Shown: one piece after another, positions 26,244-37,922 of the stretch
How positions within the stretch are numbered: the stretch's first letter is position 1
How the letters are laid out: every line of letters starts with the position of its first letter
Assembly (NCBI GenBank): GCA_024114885.1
Contig: CP099426.1
Location: 1 to 64,000, forward strand
Length of the DNA stretch: 64,000 nucleotides
Reading direction: 5' to 3'
Source of the DNA: Septoria linicola
Taxonomy: Eukaryota > Ascomycota > Dothideomycetes > Mycosphaerellales > Mycosphaerellaceae
The notes under the pieces: model-generated
The model's database searches: none
What the model was told of the DNA's origin: nothing
What the model saw: only the letters and a program-made list of their open reading frames with translations
Position numbers and translations under genes: made by a program

Positions 26244-28883
26244 CTACTTCCTAACACTAATCTCCACTCCCACAAGACTAGACCGTTTCTGAAACATCGC
26301 AATAGTCTGCGGGAAACCAGCCTGATTGTCCGCATAGTACGCAACATCCTCTCCATCTACCGTGATTGGCCAGTGAACTCCCACTGTAGCCAGCCCGTAG
26401 ACCAACACGTCGCAGCTGCCCTCGATGCTGACCACCCGGCTCTGGCACGTCGAGTCATTACCGCGATCGGAGCAAGAAGTGTTGTAGTTGTTGAAGAAAG
26501 AATACAAGCCCGCGCCGTAGATGAGAATGTCATGAGAGTCGACTACACGAAGACCCCAGCCGTTGGCGGCGGGGATGTTGATCGCTGTGCTGTTGCTGCG
26601 GGTGCTTGGAGTAGTGGTGTTCCAGCTTGTGTTAGAGTTGAGCCTAGTAGGTAGCGAAGAGTTCTTCCTCTCCAAGATTGGGTCTCTGACAACCACCTGC
26701 TCAAAGACTGGATCATGCAGCTTTTCCACTCGTGGGAATGGAATGATTCCATTCGGATTTGGCTGATAGTATGCCGTCTCCGTCTGAATCAATCCTGCCC
26801 AGACGTTCCTTGCGTTCACAAACTGGTATTCGTACATGACGTGGTGTTCCACGCCTGTTCCGATCATCCAGACAGGTCCTTGCGATTCATCGAGGAGTCC
26901 ACGGCCGGCGTAGACTGTCACACGAGTTTTGGCGTTGTCTTCAAGATCGTGATCAGCAACCCACATCCATACGTTCTCAAGATAGAGACCAGATGATTGG
27001 GGAGTAATGTGCATGGTGAGGTAGCCGGAGATACACTTGTCCTCGACAGTATCGATAGTGACAGTCGTGTTCGGCGTCGTGGGGCAGTCTTCCTTGAGAA
27101 GCTTGGAGCCTGCGAAGCCTCCAATGCGTGCGTGGACGTCCCACAGGCCTGCCAATGTTAGTAACCTCTATGGCCTTGACACATCCTTGTACTTACCACT
27201 CGGCGTTCCAGCTGGGGCAATCAGGTTGTACTCGAAGATGATAGCACCTCGCTGTCTGCCTTGCGTACTGACCACAGTATCGCTCCACTCAATGCTGCCC
27301 GCCTCGCCTTGTGCGCCAATCTGTATGACTGGCTTTGGATCTTCCATGTCGTCGAAGTATGGACCATACGACAGGATGACGGAATATGTTTCTCCAACAA
27401 TCTTCGAACCTGCAGGAACGTAGATTGTGCTAGAAACCAAGTAATCACCGTGATCAAGGTAGAGAATCTTCCCCTCATCTACAGCGCGATGTATCGCATT
27501 CTGGAGTGCGACAGTGTCATCATTTTTCCCGTCTCCCTTGGCTCCAGCATCTCTGGCGCTAATAAAGGAGGAAACGTCGTATCCTCCGTATTGCGGCTTT
27601 GAGCGTTCGTAATATTTGCCATCCGACTGAACGAGAACGCCCGGTCGTGCGTCCGGTTGAAAGGTCTGTTCCAGTCTGTTCGGTCCTAATGGAAGATACG
27701 CGTTTCCATCAATCCAGCCCGTAACGTAATCGATACCTTCTAGCCGTGGTCCAGAAGGTCCTTGCACGACTACAGTCACGTTGTCCAATTGCACATTCTC
27801 TAGGATCAGAGTATTTGCACCTGAAGGTGATGACGTCTCGTTGCGTCCGGTGATGAAAGCGACGCCTGTGTCGCGAATAGAAGAGTCGATAAAGTTGATT
27901 GAGCTCGTTGTGAGTCCGAACTGGTCGGTATTTGAAAGATTGAGGCCAACAGTACAATTCTCGATCGTAATCGATTTGTACGTCCATCCCCAGTCCCATA
28001 GCTGGTTGATGGCAGTGCCCACGTTCTTGAACGTCAGATTACGAGCAGTGTACTGTTGATTTCCGATGTTCGCGCCAATCAAACCTCCATAGAAGGCGAG
28101 ATCGGTAAGAAGCCCACCACTACCTTCTTCGATCAGTACACCGACGTGCTGTGTCCCCGGCGCGTCACTGAGATTGAAAACCACATTTGACACCTGATTG
28201 ACCTGCCCTGTCGGCCAGTGTAGACCCGTGATTGAGCTATTGGCAGGCACCAGAGTGGTATCGATAATCAAGTTGCGAACTTGTCTCCAAAATACATCGA
28301 CTGGCTTGTAGCCTAAGCCTTGCGCCCCATACTGATTACCATCCACCACGAAGCTGCCGGCAGGAAAACTGGGCGTTGCGCGAATGACTGGAGGACAGTT
28401 CGGATTTCCAATGAGCTGAGTATAGTAGTAAGAAACGACACTAGCGTTGACCATGTACGTTCCTGCCGGGAAGTAGACGACCGCTGGCGTGGTTGTAGTA
28501 GTGTTACAGACGCCTGGTGCGCAGCGATCTCCATCGGTTATTGCTCTATTGATGGCCTTAGAGTCGTCTGTCACACCGTCGCCCTTTGCGCCGTAGTCTT
28601 TCACATTACGAAAGACCGTGTAGTTCGATGCCTTGGGATTGAATGCTGCGATTCCTTGATGCTTGATGTCTTCCATCCAGTAATTACATCGCGCGTCTGG
28701 CGTTTCATCGTACTGAAAGCAATCGTTAGTCGGCAGGAACTTACCACGAATGCTATTGCTACATACCTGTGCGCCGGTCGCGTTCGGCCATTGCTGAAGG
28801 CCATTAATGCTGAGCAGCGGCGAAGCAAGAGTGCTCTGAAATGCAACGAAGAGAAATAGAGAACAGAAGGAAAGGGACTGCAT
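26244..28883 (-). CDS. Secreted GH55 exo-beta-1,3-glucanase
   Basis: Two exons, 28,883-27,197 and 27,148-26,244, joined across a 48-bp intron (donor GTAAGT, branch CTAAC, acceptor GGCAG), give 863 aa; both exon lengths sum to a multiple of three. The start is fixed by a signal peptide (MQSLSFCSLFLFVAF, cleavage near Ala20). The protein has two parallel beta-helix (pectate-lyase-3-like) halves, each opening with an AKGDG..DD motif: DYGAKGDGVTDD near residue 96 and DAGAKGDGKNDD near 440. The splice joins into GLWDVHARIGG, a segment typical of GH55. Many Asn-X-Ser/Thr sites fit secretion. Family members release glucose from beta-1,3-glucan in wall remodelling or fungal/plant glucan degradation. 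It is the first intact gene beyond the telomeric repeats. Confidence 0.9.
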
Positions 28884-29583
28884 GTTAACGAAAGTGCTGA
28901 ATCATGTGTGATGTGCGAAAGAGTGAATGAGCCAGGAAGGCGTAGCAGCGAGAAGGTGCGTATACATCTGTTGCAAGCGTGCCCGAATCCTCCGGTTTCG
29001 AATCACGGTGGCATGGGATCCCAGCGTAGCCTAACTAGAACCTCCCAATTTGCTATCCGGTGTTGCCAAGTGCACTACGAAATCAATAGAATACACCAAG
29101 ATTAGCATTCTACTTACTCTCAAGCTGGATCTAGACATACATGTTATTGCCATAGACAGCATTATGACGAGAGGTTCATCGCAACTCACGGCGAGGCGCC
29201 TTGTGGATTTGCGTTCACGATGGGATTCAAACAAAAGTGGCTTGATTACTCATCTTTTGATAAGTCCCTTGTCGCGTTACTCATCAACACAGTTCGGCTG
29301 AGACGCTACACATGTGACCCGGTATTGATCCGATCTGTTGTTGTTCGTGCGGTAAGCGTCCGGATTTGTACGTGTCCTTGGCGGAAGCGAAAACCTCACT
29401 CTGCTACACAGAGCATCGGACTGCGATATCGAGCAGCGCAGGAGTGTGTATTCAATCTTGCCAGGTGATGATGATTGTCAAGCTATTGCTTGGATAGTAC
29501 TTCGTTGTCTTGCCACATCGGGACGCTGAAGCACACAGCCTGATGCAGTGCTTGCTTGCTCGTTGTCGACACGCTTCATCCAC
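28884..29583. other. Intergenic, no gene seen
   Basis: This is the promoter side of the glucanase and the 3' side of the GMC oxidoreductase. Short frames exist but none has a recognisable motif or splice support. Confidence 0.5.
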
Positions 29584-31657
29584 CTACTGACCTGCCTTAA
29601 TCATATCGGCCGCCTTCTCTGCTGTCATCACGACTGGCGCACACGGGTGGCATGCCACAGGCATCGGAAAGATACTAGCATCCACAATTCGCAGACCTTG
29701 CACACCATGCACCTTCAGTGACGCATCAACAACAGCAGTTGGGTCACTAGCAGGCCCCATCTTAGCTGTGCCCATCGGGTGGTAGATCGTCTCCGAGCCG
29801 CTGCGAACAGCCTCCAGAAGCTGATCGTCATTCATCTCGTTCATCTTTGCAGGGAAATACCATTGAGAGAAAGCGTCCTTGAAAGCAGCTGTCTGCGCAA
29901 CCCGCCGGGACAGACGCATGCCGTAAGTCATCATGTCGCGATCATGCTGGGTTGACAGGTAATTTGCATTTATGGTCGGTGCGTCGAAAGGCGAGGGCGA
30001 AGACAGTGTGATCGTGCCACGAGATTCTGGGCGAAGCATAATGGGCCCAATAGAGAACCATTCCTTCAATATTGTCAGCTGCTTCCATTCCTCCACTGCA
30101 TATGACAACATACCTTCGATGTGGAGGCCACAGTCCTGCCATGGTTAATGTATGACAGTGGCCCGATTAGAAGCTCAAGATCAGGCGCACCTGGACCACT
30201 CGACAAATCGTTCTTGCGCAGCGATTCGGGAGCATCTTCGCGATCTGCAGTCCGGACAAAGCAGCCAGCCTCCCCAGCATTCGTTGTCATTGCGCCAGTA
30301 CCATATCGGAACCACTCAATCAGAGCTGGCAGTGAGTTGACAGGGTGGAAGAGGTACTGCAGAGATGGCACCTTGATCTCGAAGCAAGTGATACCACAGA
30401 GATGATCAACAAGGTTCTGTCCAACACCAGCAATGTCCTTGATTACCGAGATGCCATGCTTCTGCAGTTCAGCAGCAGGGCCGAGACCACTGAGCTTGAG
30501 GATTTGAGGCGTCGCAACTGCACCAGCTGACAGAATGACTTCCTTCTTGGCTTTGACAATGTATCGAATGGGGCTGATTTTGGAAGAAGCCATCTCTACC
30601 CCAATGGCACGAGGTTCTGCGGATGATGTGTCGAAGATGATTTTCGTCACCACCTGGCCTGTGGCAAGACTAAGATTTGGGCGTTTTGCCACCTTCTCAG
30701 TCAGATATGCCACAGCAGTCGATGAACGCTGGCCCTTGGAGTCGATGAAGGTTTGGAAGAGGGAAGCACCGATCATGCCTTTCTGGGTGTTGAAGTCGCG
30801 TATCTGCAAACGTCAGCAAGAAGTCCGATACGTCCTGATCGATATGGACTACCTTCGGTATGCCAATCGCCTCACACGCATCCAAGAAGATTTGAGACAA
30901 CGCATGGGTATAAGTGTAGCCAGTCTGCCATGGCCCACCACGTCCATGATCAGCAAGGTCCTCGTTGGAGATCTTCGATCGTGGACCATGTTGGTAGCCT
31001 TCGGCCTTGAGCATGTACTTTCTCAGATCGTCAAATCCCCAGCCAGAGTTTCCCATTTTCTCCCATTCATTGAAGTCCTCGGCGGCACCTTTGTTGTAGA
31101 TCATGGCATTGATGGCACTACAGCCACCAAGCATCTTTCCACGAGGCCAGAACATTTCTCTGTTGTTACATTCCGGCTCCTTGGCAGTCGAGAAGGCCCA
31201 GTCTGCTGCAGTGCCGAAGAGACGTCCAAAGCCAGCTGGAATGCGGGAGAAGATCTGCTTGAGATCAGAATGACCAGCTTCAATACCAAGAACTGTAGAG
31301 TTGGCATCTTCCGTGAGGCGGTTAGCAAGGACACAGCCTGCAGTTCCGGTGCCAATAATGATATAGTCGTACTCGCGAGCATTGGCGAGGTCTTTGGCTG
31401 TTACATCGCCTGTGTTTGGCCTTGGAGAAGCGAGAAGGGCAGTATTCGGTTCTCCAGGAAGAACGCTACAAGTAGATCAGCGGAATGGACAGCAACGAGG
31501 AAGGCGATGCTGTATACCTTGGCGACAGTCTGTGTATCAGCTCTCGAAAGACCTTGGAGAGGATGTACACAGCTCCAAAGCCTACTGCAAAGTAGGCTGC
31601 TAGCTGCCGGTAGGTCGAACTCGCGAGCCCATGTCGGGCATTGGCATATAACGACAT
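29584..31657 (-). CDS. GMC-family FAD oxidoreductase with N-terminal membrane anchor
   Basis: Four exons are deduced: 31,657-31,518; 31,465-30,853; 30,803-30,114; 30,063-29,584. The introns are 52, 49 and 50 bp and all phases agree, giving 640 aa. Residues about 15-35 (AAYFAVGFGAVYILSKVF) form a membrane segment. The FAD-binding Rossmann motif GTGTAG follows YDYIII near residue 85. Other GMC landmarks are PRGKMLGGCSAIN, LSAGAVATPQILKLSG and the C-terminal YHPMGTAKMG and ACHPCAP, which carry the two active-site His of the family. Relatives oxidise alcohols, choline or aryl alcohols; the substrate cannot be told from sequence. I chose the ATG at 31,657 because the frame further upstream lacks an ATG. 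Confidence 0.88.
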
Positions 31658-32612
31658 ACTGAACGAGGCCTTGAGAGGAAGGACGCAAAGAAACCGCACG
31701 CTCTCAGCTGATCAGCGGAGCTGAAGTCTTTATCACTGCTGCGATCTGCGGAGACATTGATGGGTGCGCCACCACGAGCTGCAGCGCCGAGGCCATGGCC
31801 CAGCCCGACAGCCACATTGATCGTCTCCTCCATACAGTGGTAGGCTAGTGGGCCTGTGAAAGTGCGGGGATCCGAGCTGAACAAAGTCGTGCAGGTGGAG
31901 TGCTAGATGCACGAAATTCTGCTGCGACTGTTGTTTCGTGTGCTCAAAGCCTTGCAATGCAGTATGATTTGATCAGCTGCAGGTCCACATTGCTCGCATT
32001 CTCAGCCACGACAACTGCCGAAACGTCCGCGTGCTTGAAATACAGAAGAGACTCGTTGCTTACAAGTTCAGTCGCAGTGTACATGGGACACCTCGGCCAC
32101 TGGTGGATATGATGGATCTCATGCAGTACTGACACGCTCAAAAGAGATTGTCGAACATTGGGCGGGGCTCATCTTGTTCTTCGCAGCGAAATCTGCTCAT
32201 CTTGACCCTCAGAAATGGCGTGAGAGAGCCACCGCAAGGCCCACTTCTGGGTCTGCATCTTCAGCTCGAGGCAACAATGCTACAAGAATCTTCGTCCCTC
32301 CCTTGACAAGTGTAGCTTCGGCCTTTGGTAGCTGCAGATGAGCGGAGTGTGGTGCAATCAAGGCAGTTCACCCGATGTCGATGTCCAATGCAGAGTTGTC
32401 ACGGTCGCACGATTGACGCAGTCTCGAATGCTTTGCCCGCCGCCAAGCAGCGAAATGGGCCTGAGCCGTGAGACTCGCAGTCGGCAGCAACTTTCTGCAA
32501 GTGTATGCGCTGACAAAGTTCTAGAATACATCGCGCGTATACGCCGCTCACTTCCAGACCATAGTCAACCCTCAAGGCCAATTGACCTCCCGCGCCAATA
32601 TGCTCATAACAC
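31658..32612. other. Intergenic, no confident gene
   Basis: This is upstream of the GMC oxidoreductase and downstream of the small secreted protein. A 95-codon minus-strand frame at 31,884-31,600 overlaps the GMC first exon in another frame and is not supported. Nothing else is recognised. Confidence 0.4.
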
Positions 32613-33031
32613 TCAACCATTGAAAGGCGAAAATGTCCCCGTGTCCTTGTTATAAACCATGTCTCCCTTTTCCACCTTTGGCGTCGTTCCAGTCGCACGA
32701 GAACCTTGGAAAGCCCGCCATTTCGCCTGAGATGCAGGACTTCCAGGAACCGCATGAAGCCTTCCTGGACCGGTTGGCTTCTTCTTGAAGGCCTTGACAA
32801 GAGACGAGATAAATCCAGGTTCGGGCGATGCATTTCGCGACAGGATCGAAGCGCCCGGTGCGGGAGTCTAGCATAGAGTGTCAACAAAGGAGTCAGGAGT
32901 TGACGCTTTGCACGTTTTGGAGGGGGGGGGAAACGGACCAAAAGGCCATCAGCATTCGTAGGTACTGGCGCAGCGACTACTGAGGCCGCTAGCAGCACGA
33001 CGACTGCGTTCAAGGCTGTGGTGAGCTGCAT
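32613..33031 (-). CDS. Small secreted protein, 115 aa
   Basis: Two exons, 33,031-32,939 and 32,867-32,613, give 115 aa. Exon 1 encodes a strong signal peptide (MQLTTALNAVVVLLAASVVA, then APVP). The 71-bp intron has the unusual donor GTCCGT, contains a run of nine C, has a CTGAC branch and ends in CTAG. I prefer it because it is phase 0 on both sides and joins the signal peptide to the most protein-like downstream frame. The mature part is basic, rich in Lys, Pro, Ser and Gly, and has no Cys. No family recognised. If the intron is not used, the frame passes through into a different basic tail, so exon 2 is less certain than exon 1. Confidence 0.6.
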
Positions 33032-34287
33032 ATCTTTGGATTCTTGGTATCTCGGTTGGGTGACCAGTGCTTGCCGATGAGTGATTGCAGCGGCTAGGAA
33101 GATATATATCACGACATCGTTCCTGTTCCGACATTCCGGTATACCGTCCTTTCGACGAATTCGCCGAAGTGGTGCGCAGGTGAAAACCCCGAGAACTAGG
33201 CTAGACCGCCTCTAGAACGTTGAGGCTCTTATGATATCACAATGGACCAGGTCGGTGTCGATCTCGCAGAGTCTGGAAGCCTACGGAGATTGTGCGCAGG
33301 AATTATAAGCTCAGGTTAGTGGCAAGCTCAAGAGTATGTAAAGGTGCACAACAAGCACATCTCCTCGATCTTCCTCTATGCAAGACAATACTATTCGAAT
33401 GGCGTCGTTGATTCTGACAACGAGGACATGGACTCGACGCAGACACGTAGAATTGTGCCATTTGACTGCATTACAAGGACGCTCGATCGCAAGTCAGACT
33501 GTCTGAATCTGCTCAGCTACCAAGATTCAGTGAAACCCTCGTCACTTCAAGAACATCTCCATCCCGAAGTCCAATCTGCCAGGAACCAAATCAGCAATTC
33601 TGCACGACTTGACACGAAGCCGCCATCCACCGCTAAGGCTATTCATCAAGAATACCACAACTCACCTCTCTCGCACTTCTTCTATACTCTCCTCTCCCAA
33701 TCCACCTCCATCCTCTCGAAGTCTCGTTTCCTCTTCCACAAACTCCAAACCACAAAGAGTGCAACCAAGACCTCTCAGCATCGCTGATCCGAAAGCGACA
33801 GTCATCGACCCAAGCGCCGACGTAAGCTGCAAATGCTATCAGAGCAGGCTGCAGAGGTTCATGGAGCGGTGTTCGGAAGGTGAGTCTTGGGGTATGGCTT
33901 GTCGAGAATGCAGAGGGGTTTGCAGTAAACGTGACAGTGATTGTTGGTATGATGGAAGGTGTTTCGAAGGATGCCATGATTGTTGATGGCTAGTGTGGAA
34001 TGTGTGGTCGACAATGTCTGGGCTGTGTTGTGGTCGTCACGGTATCTTCTTCTGCGCATTCATGTCCTCTTCAATGCGTCGTCGGGAGTACATGTCTACA
34101 GGCAGTGCCTGTGAGTCATGTGAGTGGTCATCTTAACTTGAGTTTTCCTTGGCTCTCCGCGGAATTTGTTCTGCAGATCGTGGCCGGATTCGTAGTCTGC
34201 AATATCTCGAAGCGAGCATTTGGATTTGCATGATGGCATCCCGAAGAAGCAACTTCAAGTACCAATATACCTGCCAGAGTTTGCCGT
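33032..34287. other. Intergenic region, one weak ORF
   Basis: Apart from the possible Cys-rich frame at 33,609-33,986, nothing is supported here. Confidence 0.45.
33609..33986 (+). CDS. Possible Cys-rich protein (hypothetical)
   Basis: The ORF has 125 codons. The N-terminal two thirds is Ser/Pro/Thr-rich low complexity. The last 55 residues hold ten Cys in a regular pattern (CKCYQ, ACRECRGVC, DCWYDGRC, CHDC), suggesting a disulphide or metal-binding module. No signal peptide precedes it in this frame, so if real it may be the last exon of a larger gene. The overlapping plus-strand frame 33,344-33,787 is low complexity and not called. Confidence 0.3.
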   Translation: MTRSRHPPLRLFIKNTTTHLSRTSSILSSPNPPPSSRSLVSSSTNSKPQRVQPRPLSIADPKATVIDPSADVSCKCYQSRLQRFMERCSEGESWGMACRECRGVCSKRDSDCWYDGRCFEGCHDC

Positions 34288-35745
34288 TCAAGCAGCCTCT
34301 TGCTCGGCGTCCTTCATCTGCGCATCGACTTGACCGTCAGGCACTTTCGCAACACTCTCCAGCTCGGTGAGTCTCGCTCTTGTCTCCTCAGCCTCCTCAG
34401 TCTCCCTCTTCTCTCGTGCTTCCGCTTCCAGCTCCTCCTTCGCCTCCCGCTCAGCTCTCTCCTTGGCTTTAATCTTGTCCTTCTCGACCTTTTCAAGCGC
34501 CTCCAACTCATCTTCCACTTCGCCCTCATCAACTTCACCCATAGCAACTTCATTGATGGCATTGCTCATGTCCTCGGTGTCCATCATGTCTTCCCTCAAA
34601 CCTTCCATAACATCCTGCACCTTCTCAACGCCTCCAGTCTGTGCATTGAGACTCTTTAATGCTTGACCACTCTGCTCGAGCACACGCACAATCTGCACTT
34701 GATCAGCAGCCTGCTCGATCTTGGCATAGACATCTTCCAGCTGCGCAAGAGTGGCTGTTCGTTTCTCCAATTTCGTCGTTGCCGCTTTCTTCTGTCTCAG
34801 GGCAGTCTTGGCTTTCAGAAGCTGCTTCTCTGCAACAGCAGATCGTGCGGTAGCGTCCAGTGTAGATATGCGATTCGTGAGGTGGTCAATTTGTGGTTGC
34901 AGAGAAGCGATGAGTGTTCGCAGAGACGCAATGGAGATGTCCTCTTTCGTGACGGGAGAAGGAGTTGCCTCGCCTGGTGCGGCAAACTTGACAGTTCCAG
35001 ATTCTGCGTCGTAGGCGCCGGCATTCCGGTCCCGCGAAAGATGTCGGAGCAGAACATTCAAGTCATGTGGGCTGAGCGCATTGACGCCCAGTGTGCTAGC
35101 AAAAGTGGTGTCGAACAACTCCCTCGTGAAGATCCTCTCAGAATCACTCGTCATGATCTTGCCAGCCTTTTCTTGCACCACTTTTGCAGCAGCTTCGACA
35201 TTGGCCACAACCACGAAATTGCCCTTGACGAGCTTGTCCTCGCTGCTCGTTCCACCGATCACGCCCAACTGTCTCAGTCCCCAATTGACGACTTGCCATG
35301 GCGTCGGTATCCAGCTCCTGTGGTACAGGCTGTCCTTTCTGTCCAGGAACTCTCTCAGCGGTATCAGTGCTTTGCTATTCATAGCATCCTCTAACACCGC
35401 ACCCAAAGCCAGTGGCCGCCCATATTGTTGCGTGTTCAGCTCTCTCAACAGACTCTCGCCGCTTTCCATCACAAATCTACTGCTCCCGCCGGCTTCTCCG
35501 GTCTGCGAAGGGATCAAGCCCGCTTTTGCTGCTGAAGACAAAGCGCGCAGCCACGCGGACGAATTGGCACGGTAGCCATCTGGATTTGTGGTTCGCTGTT
35601 GCCGGAAGTCGCTATACAGAGATGCTAATCGTGCTCGACTATCGCTGCAGTCAGAGTTGCTGTGAGTAGAAATAGGAGCAAAGGTGAGTCTTCACCTACG
35701 GAATGCTTCATCGTGGGTTCGAAGGAACTCGAGAAGCTCACTCAT
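34288..35745 (-). CDS. ESCRT-III-like Snf7-family protein (CHMP7 type)
   Basis: Exon 1 (35,745-35,696, beginning MSELLEFLRTHDEAF) and exon 2 (35,644-34,288) are separated by a 51-bp intron and give 468 aa, close to CHMP7 size. A nearer acceptor (36-bp intron) is also in frame and would add five residues. The N-terminal half, with SRARLASLYSDFR and NPDGY..N..AWLRAL, matches the winged-helix-type region of CHMP7. From about residue 245 a coiled-coil Snf7 domain follows, with EKVQDVMEGLREDMMDTEDM and the AINEVA-type helix, then a long Glu/Lys/Arg coiled tail. CHMP7 proteins act with ESCRT-III at the nuclear envelope and endosomes. It lies 395 bp downstream of CCT1 on the same strand. Confidence 0.85.
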
Positions 35746-36140
35746 GGTGCCACGCCCGATTGGCCGAAGTTCTACAGCAGGAATTTGCGAGTCTTCCGAA
35801 GTTGAGAAGATGTTGGGCAAGCTACTAAACAGTCGTGGAAGGGAGAGAGTATGTTGGAAGGACAAAGACAAAGACGCGAGTGACGTCGCGAACTAAACTT
35901 TTGTCACATGCGCCGAACTCATCAGCACGCCGCCTCGAGCTGTGTTTCACCTGTCAAAAGTCTACACACTCTACAGGTCTACGAGGTGCAGTCGATCAAG
36001 GCAAGCAGAAATGCGAACTGTCACACGGAGACGTTCAACATTGCTGTCATCGTTAGGTCTACAGAGCTCCGTTCTGTCGGAGCATTTACGCGCTACACGT
36101 GCAAGTGCACAGCCCGGGCAAATCCAGCTTCAAACCACTT
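35746..36140. promoter_or_regulatory. Intergenic space between CCT1 and the CHMP7-like gene
   Basis: 395 bp that must hold the CCT1 3' end and the promoter of the CHMP7-like gene. No specific site is recognised. Confidence 0.4.
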
Positions 36141-37922
36141 TTAATGACCATGTCCATCATCCTCACCACCGCCTCGTTGCTCTGGGTCCAGCTTGATCAA
36201 CGTGTCAATGCGCATGATCGCAACACAAGCTTCCACAGCCGACTTGAGCTGCTTGACCTTGCTCATGCTAGGTTCCAGCACACCCGCCTTGACACAGTCA
36301 TGGACCTTGCCCTTTGACAGATCCAGTCCATAGTTCTTGTACCCCTTCGCCTTTGCCAGCGCTTTGGCGTCTGCATCGAGAGCTTGTTGTGTCGAAGCAC
36401 CCTTGGCAGGAGCTGGGGGTGCTCCGTTCGCAGGTGTTGGTGCGTGTGCTGATGCCGGCTCTGAAGTGCGCTGCGAAAGTGCGTGCCGCGAACGCAGCTG
36501 TGCCACCAGCTCGGAAGAGTCCTTTGCGGCGTTGACAGCAAGCGTCGTGGGGATGACCAGGAGAGAGGCAGCGAAAGCGCCAATTGCCAGCTGCTCTCTT
36601 GAACCGACTGAAGTTGCCCACTCTTCCAGGTAGATGTGCAGCGCGGTCTCGACTGCTCCTCCCCCCGGCACAATACGGCCAGACTCGAGTGTGCGCTTGA
36701 CAGCAGACAGCGAGTCGTGAACAGATCGCTCCATCTCGTCGAGCGAGTACTCGTTCGGCCCGCGAAGAATGACCGATGCAGCGGTGTGCACCTTTGGTCC
36801 CTTGACCAGGATGCACTCATCATCTGATATCCGCTCCTGCACGACCTCCTTCGCCTCGCCCAAGCTCTTTGGATCAAACACATCGTCTCCAGTGTTGATG
36901 TCTGCAAGTGTGGAGACCATTGTTGCCCCCGTGGCTTTTTCTATTCTCCTCAGATCCTCCTTCTTACACCTCCTCACAGCCATGGCGCCCTTCTCGATGA
37001 AGTGCTTCAAGCACAAGTCGTCGATGCCCTTGGTCGTGAAGATGACATTGGCTCCCGCCTTGAGAATCATCTCGACACGCTCCACCACCATGCTGCTTTC
37101 TCTTTCGCGAATCTTCTCCAGCTGTGCAGGGTCGTCAATCACCACATTCACACCCATCTTCATTCTCTCTTTTTGCAGATTCATGTCCAGAATAGCAATC
37201 TTTGCATCGGTGATCCTCGTCTTCATGGCCTGGGAAGCGACGGTGCAGTTCAGAGCATATCCCTTGACCAGCACCGACTCCGTTGCACTCTTGCCATGTG
37301 CCTTGAGCACGTTGACGGCCTTCACAGGGTACTTGATCTCGCCGCGAGCATTCGTGGTCTTGACACTGGTGATGGCATCCACCACCATGTTTGCAAAGAA
37401 GTCATCGTCTGCGCCGATAATCTTGCTGCTCATGGAGGTCTTTGCAATATTCACCAGGCTGTCTCGTCCCAGAGTCTCGACTTTGGTGGCAATGTTCTCG
37501 TTCATATACCGCACGGCCTCTCTCAGCGCAAGTCTGTAGCCTGTGATGATGGTGGTTGGGTGTATCCGCATCTTCATCAGCTCGTTCGCTCGTCGCAAAA
37601 GTTCTGCTGCGATCAGGACGACCGATGTGGTGCCATCTCCCACTTCCTTGTCCTGCTGCTGTGCGAGATCTACCAGAATCTTTCCAGCCGGGTGCTCGAC
37701 GTTCAAGAGGGACAAAATAGTGGCTCCGTCGTTGGTCACCGTCACATCTCCAATGTCGTCGACCATCATCTTGTCCAGGCCAGAGGGACCGAAGCTGGAC
37801 TTGACAATGTTGGCAATCGCCTGTGTCGCGAGCACATTTTGGTCGCGAATGTCGCTGCCGGAGATCTTGGTGCCGCCCAGGAAGAGGGTGCCGCTGCGGG
37901 ACTGCTCGAATATGCCTGCCAT
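36141..37922 (-). CDS. CCT1: T-complex protein 1 subunit alpha (CCT1)
   Basis: A single exon of 593 aa encodes a group II chaperonin subunit that folds actin and tubulin in the cytosol as part of the eight-subunit CCT ring. The ATP site motifs GPSGLDKMM (residues 45-53), NDGATIL and GDGTTS (95-100), and the later VPGGGAVE are intact. The N-terminus (MAGIFEQSRSGTLFLGG) and NYGLDLSKGK near the C-terminus mark the alpha subunit. An Ala/Pro-rich insertion of roughly 25 residues (SAHAPTPANGAPPAPAKGAS) precedes NYGLDL; other fungi have a shorter linker there as far as I recall. I chose the ATG at 37,922 (context CCACCATGG) rather than the upstream in-frame ATG at 38,201, because the extra 93 residues resemble 5' UTR. 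Confidence 0.95.
   Translation of the reverse strand: MAGIFEQSRSGTLFLGGTKISGSDIRDQNVLATQAIANIVKSSFGPSGLDKMMVDDIGDVTVTNDGATILSLLNVEHPAGKILVDLAQQQDKEVGDGTTSVVLIAAELLRRANELMKMRIHPTTIITGYRLALREAVRYMNENIATKVETLGRDSLVNIAKTSMSSKIIGADDDFFANMVVDAITSVKTTNARGEIKYPVKAVNVLKAHGKSATESVLVKGYALNCTVASQAMKTRITDAKIAILDMNLQKERMKMGVNVVIDDPAQLEKIRERESSMVVERVEMILKAGANVIFTTKGIDDLCLKHFIEKGAMAVRRCKKEDLRRIEKATGATMVSTLADINTGDDVFDPKSLGEAKEVVQERISDDECILVKGPKVHTAASVILRGPNEYSLDEMERSVHDSLSAVKRTLESGRIVPGGGAVETALHIYLEEWATSVGSREQLAIGAFAASLLVIPTTLAVNAAKDSSELVAQLRSRHALSQRTSEPASAHAPTPANGAPPAPAKGASTQQALDADAKALAKAKGYKNYGLDLSKGKVHDCVKAGVLEPSMSKVKQLKSAVEACVAIMRIDTLIKLDPEQRGGGEDDGHGH

Noticed and set aside
30535..31662. 375-codon plus-strand ORF
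   Set aside because: Entirely antisense to the GMC oxidoreductase exons; a shadow frame.
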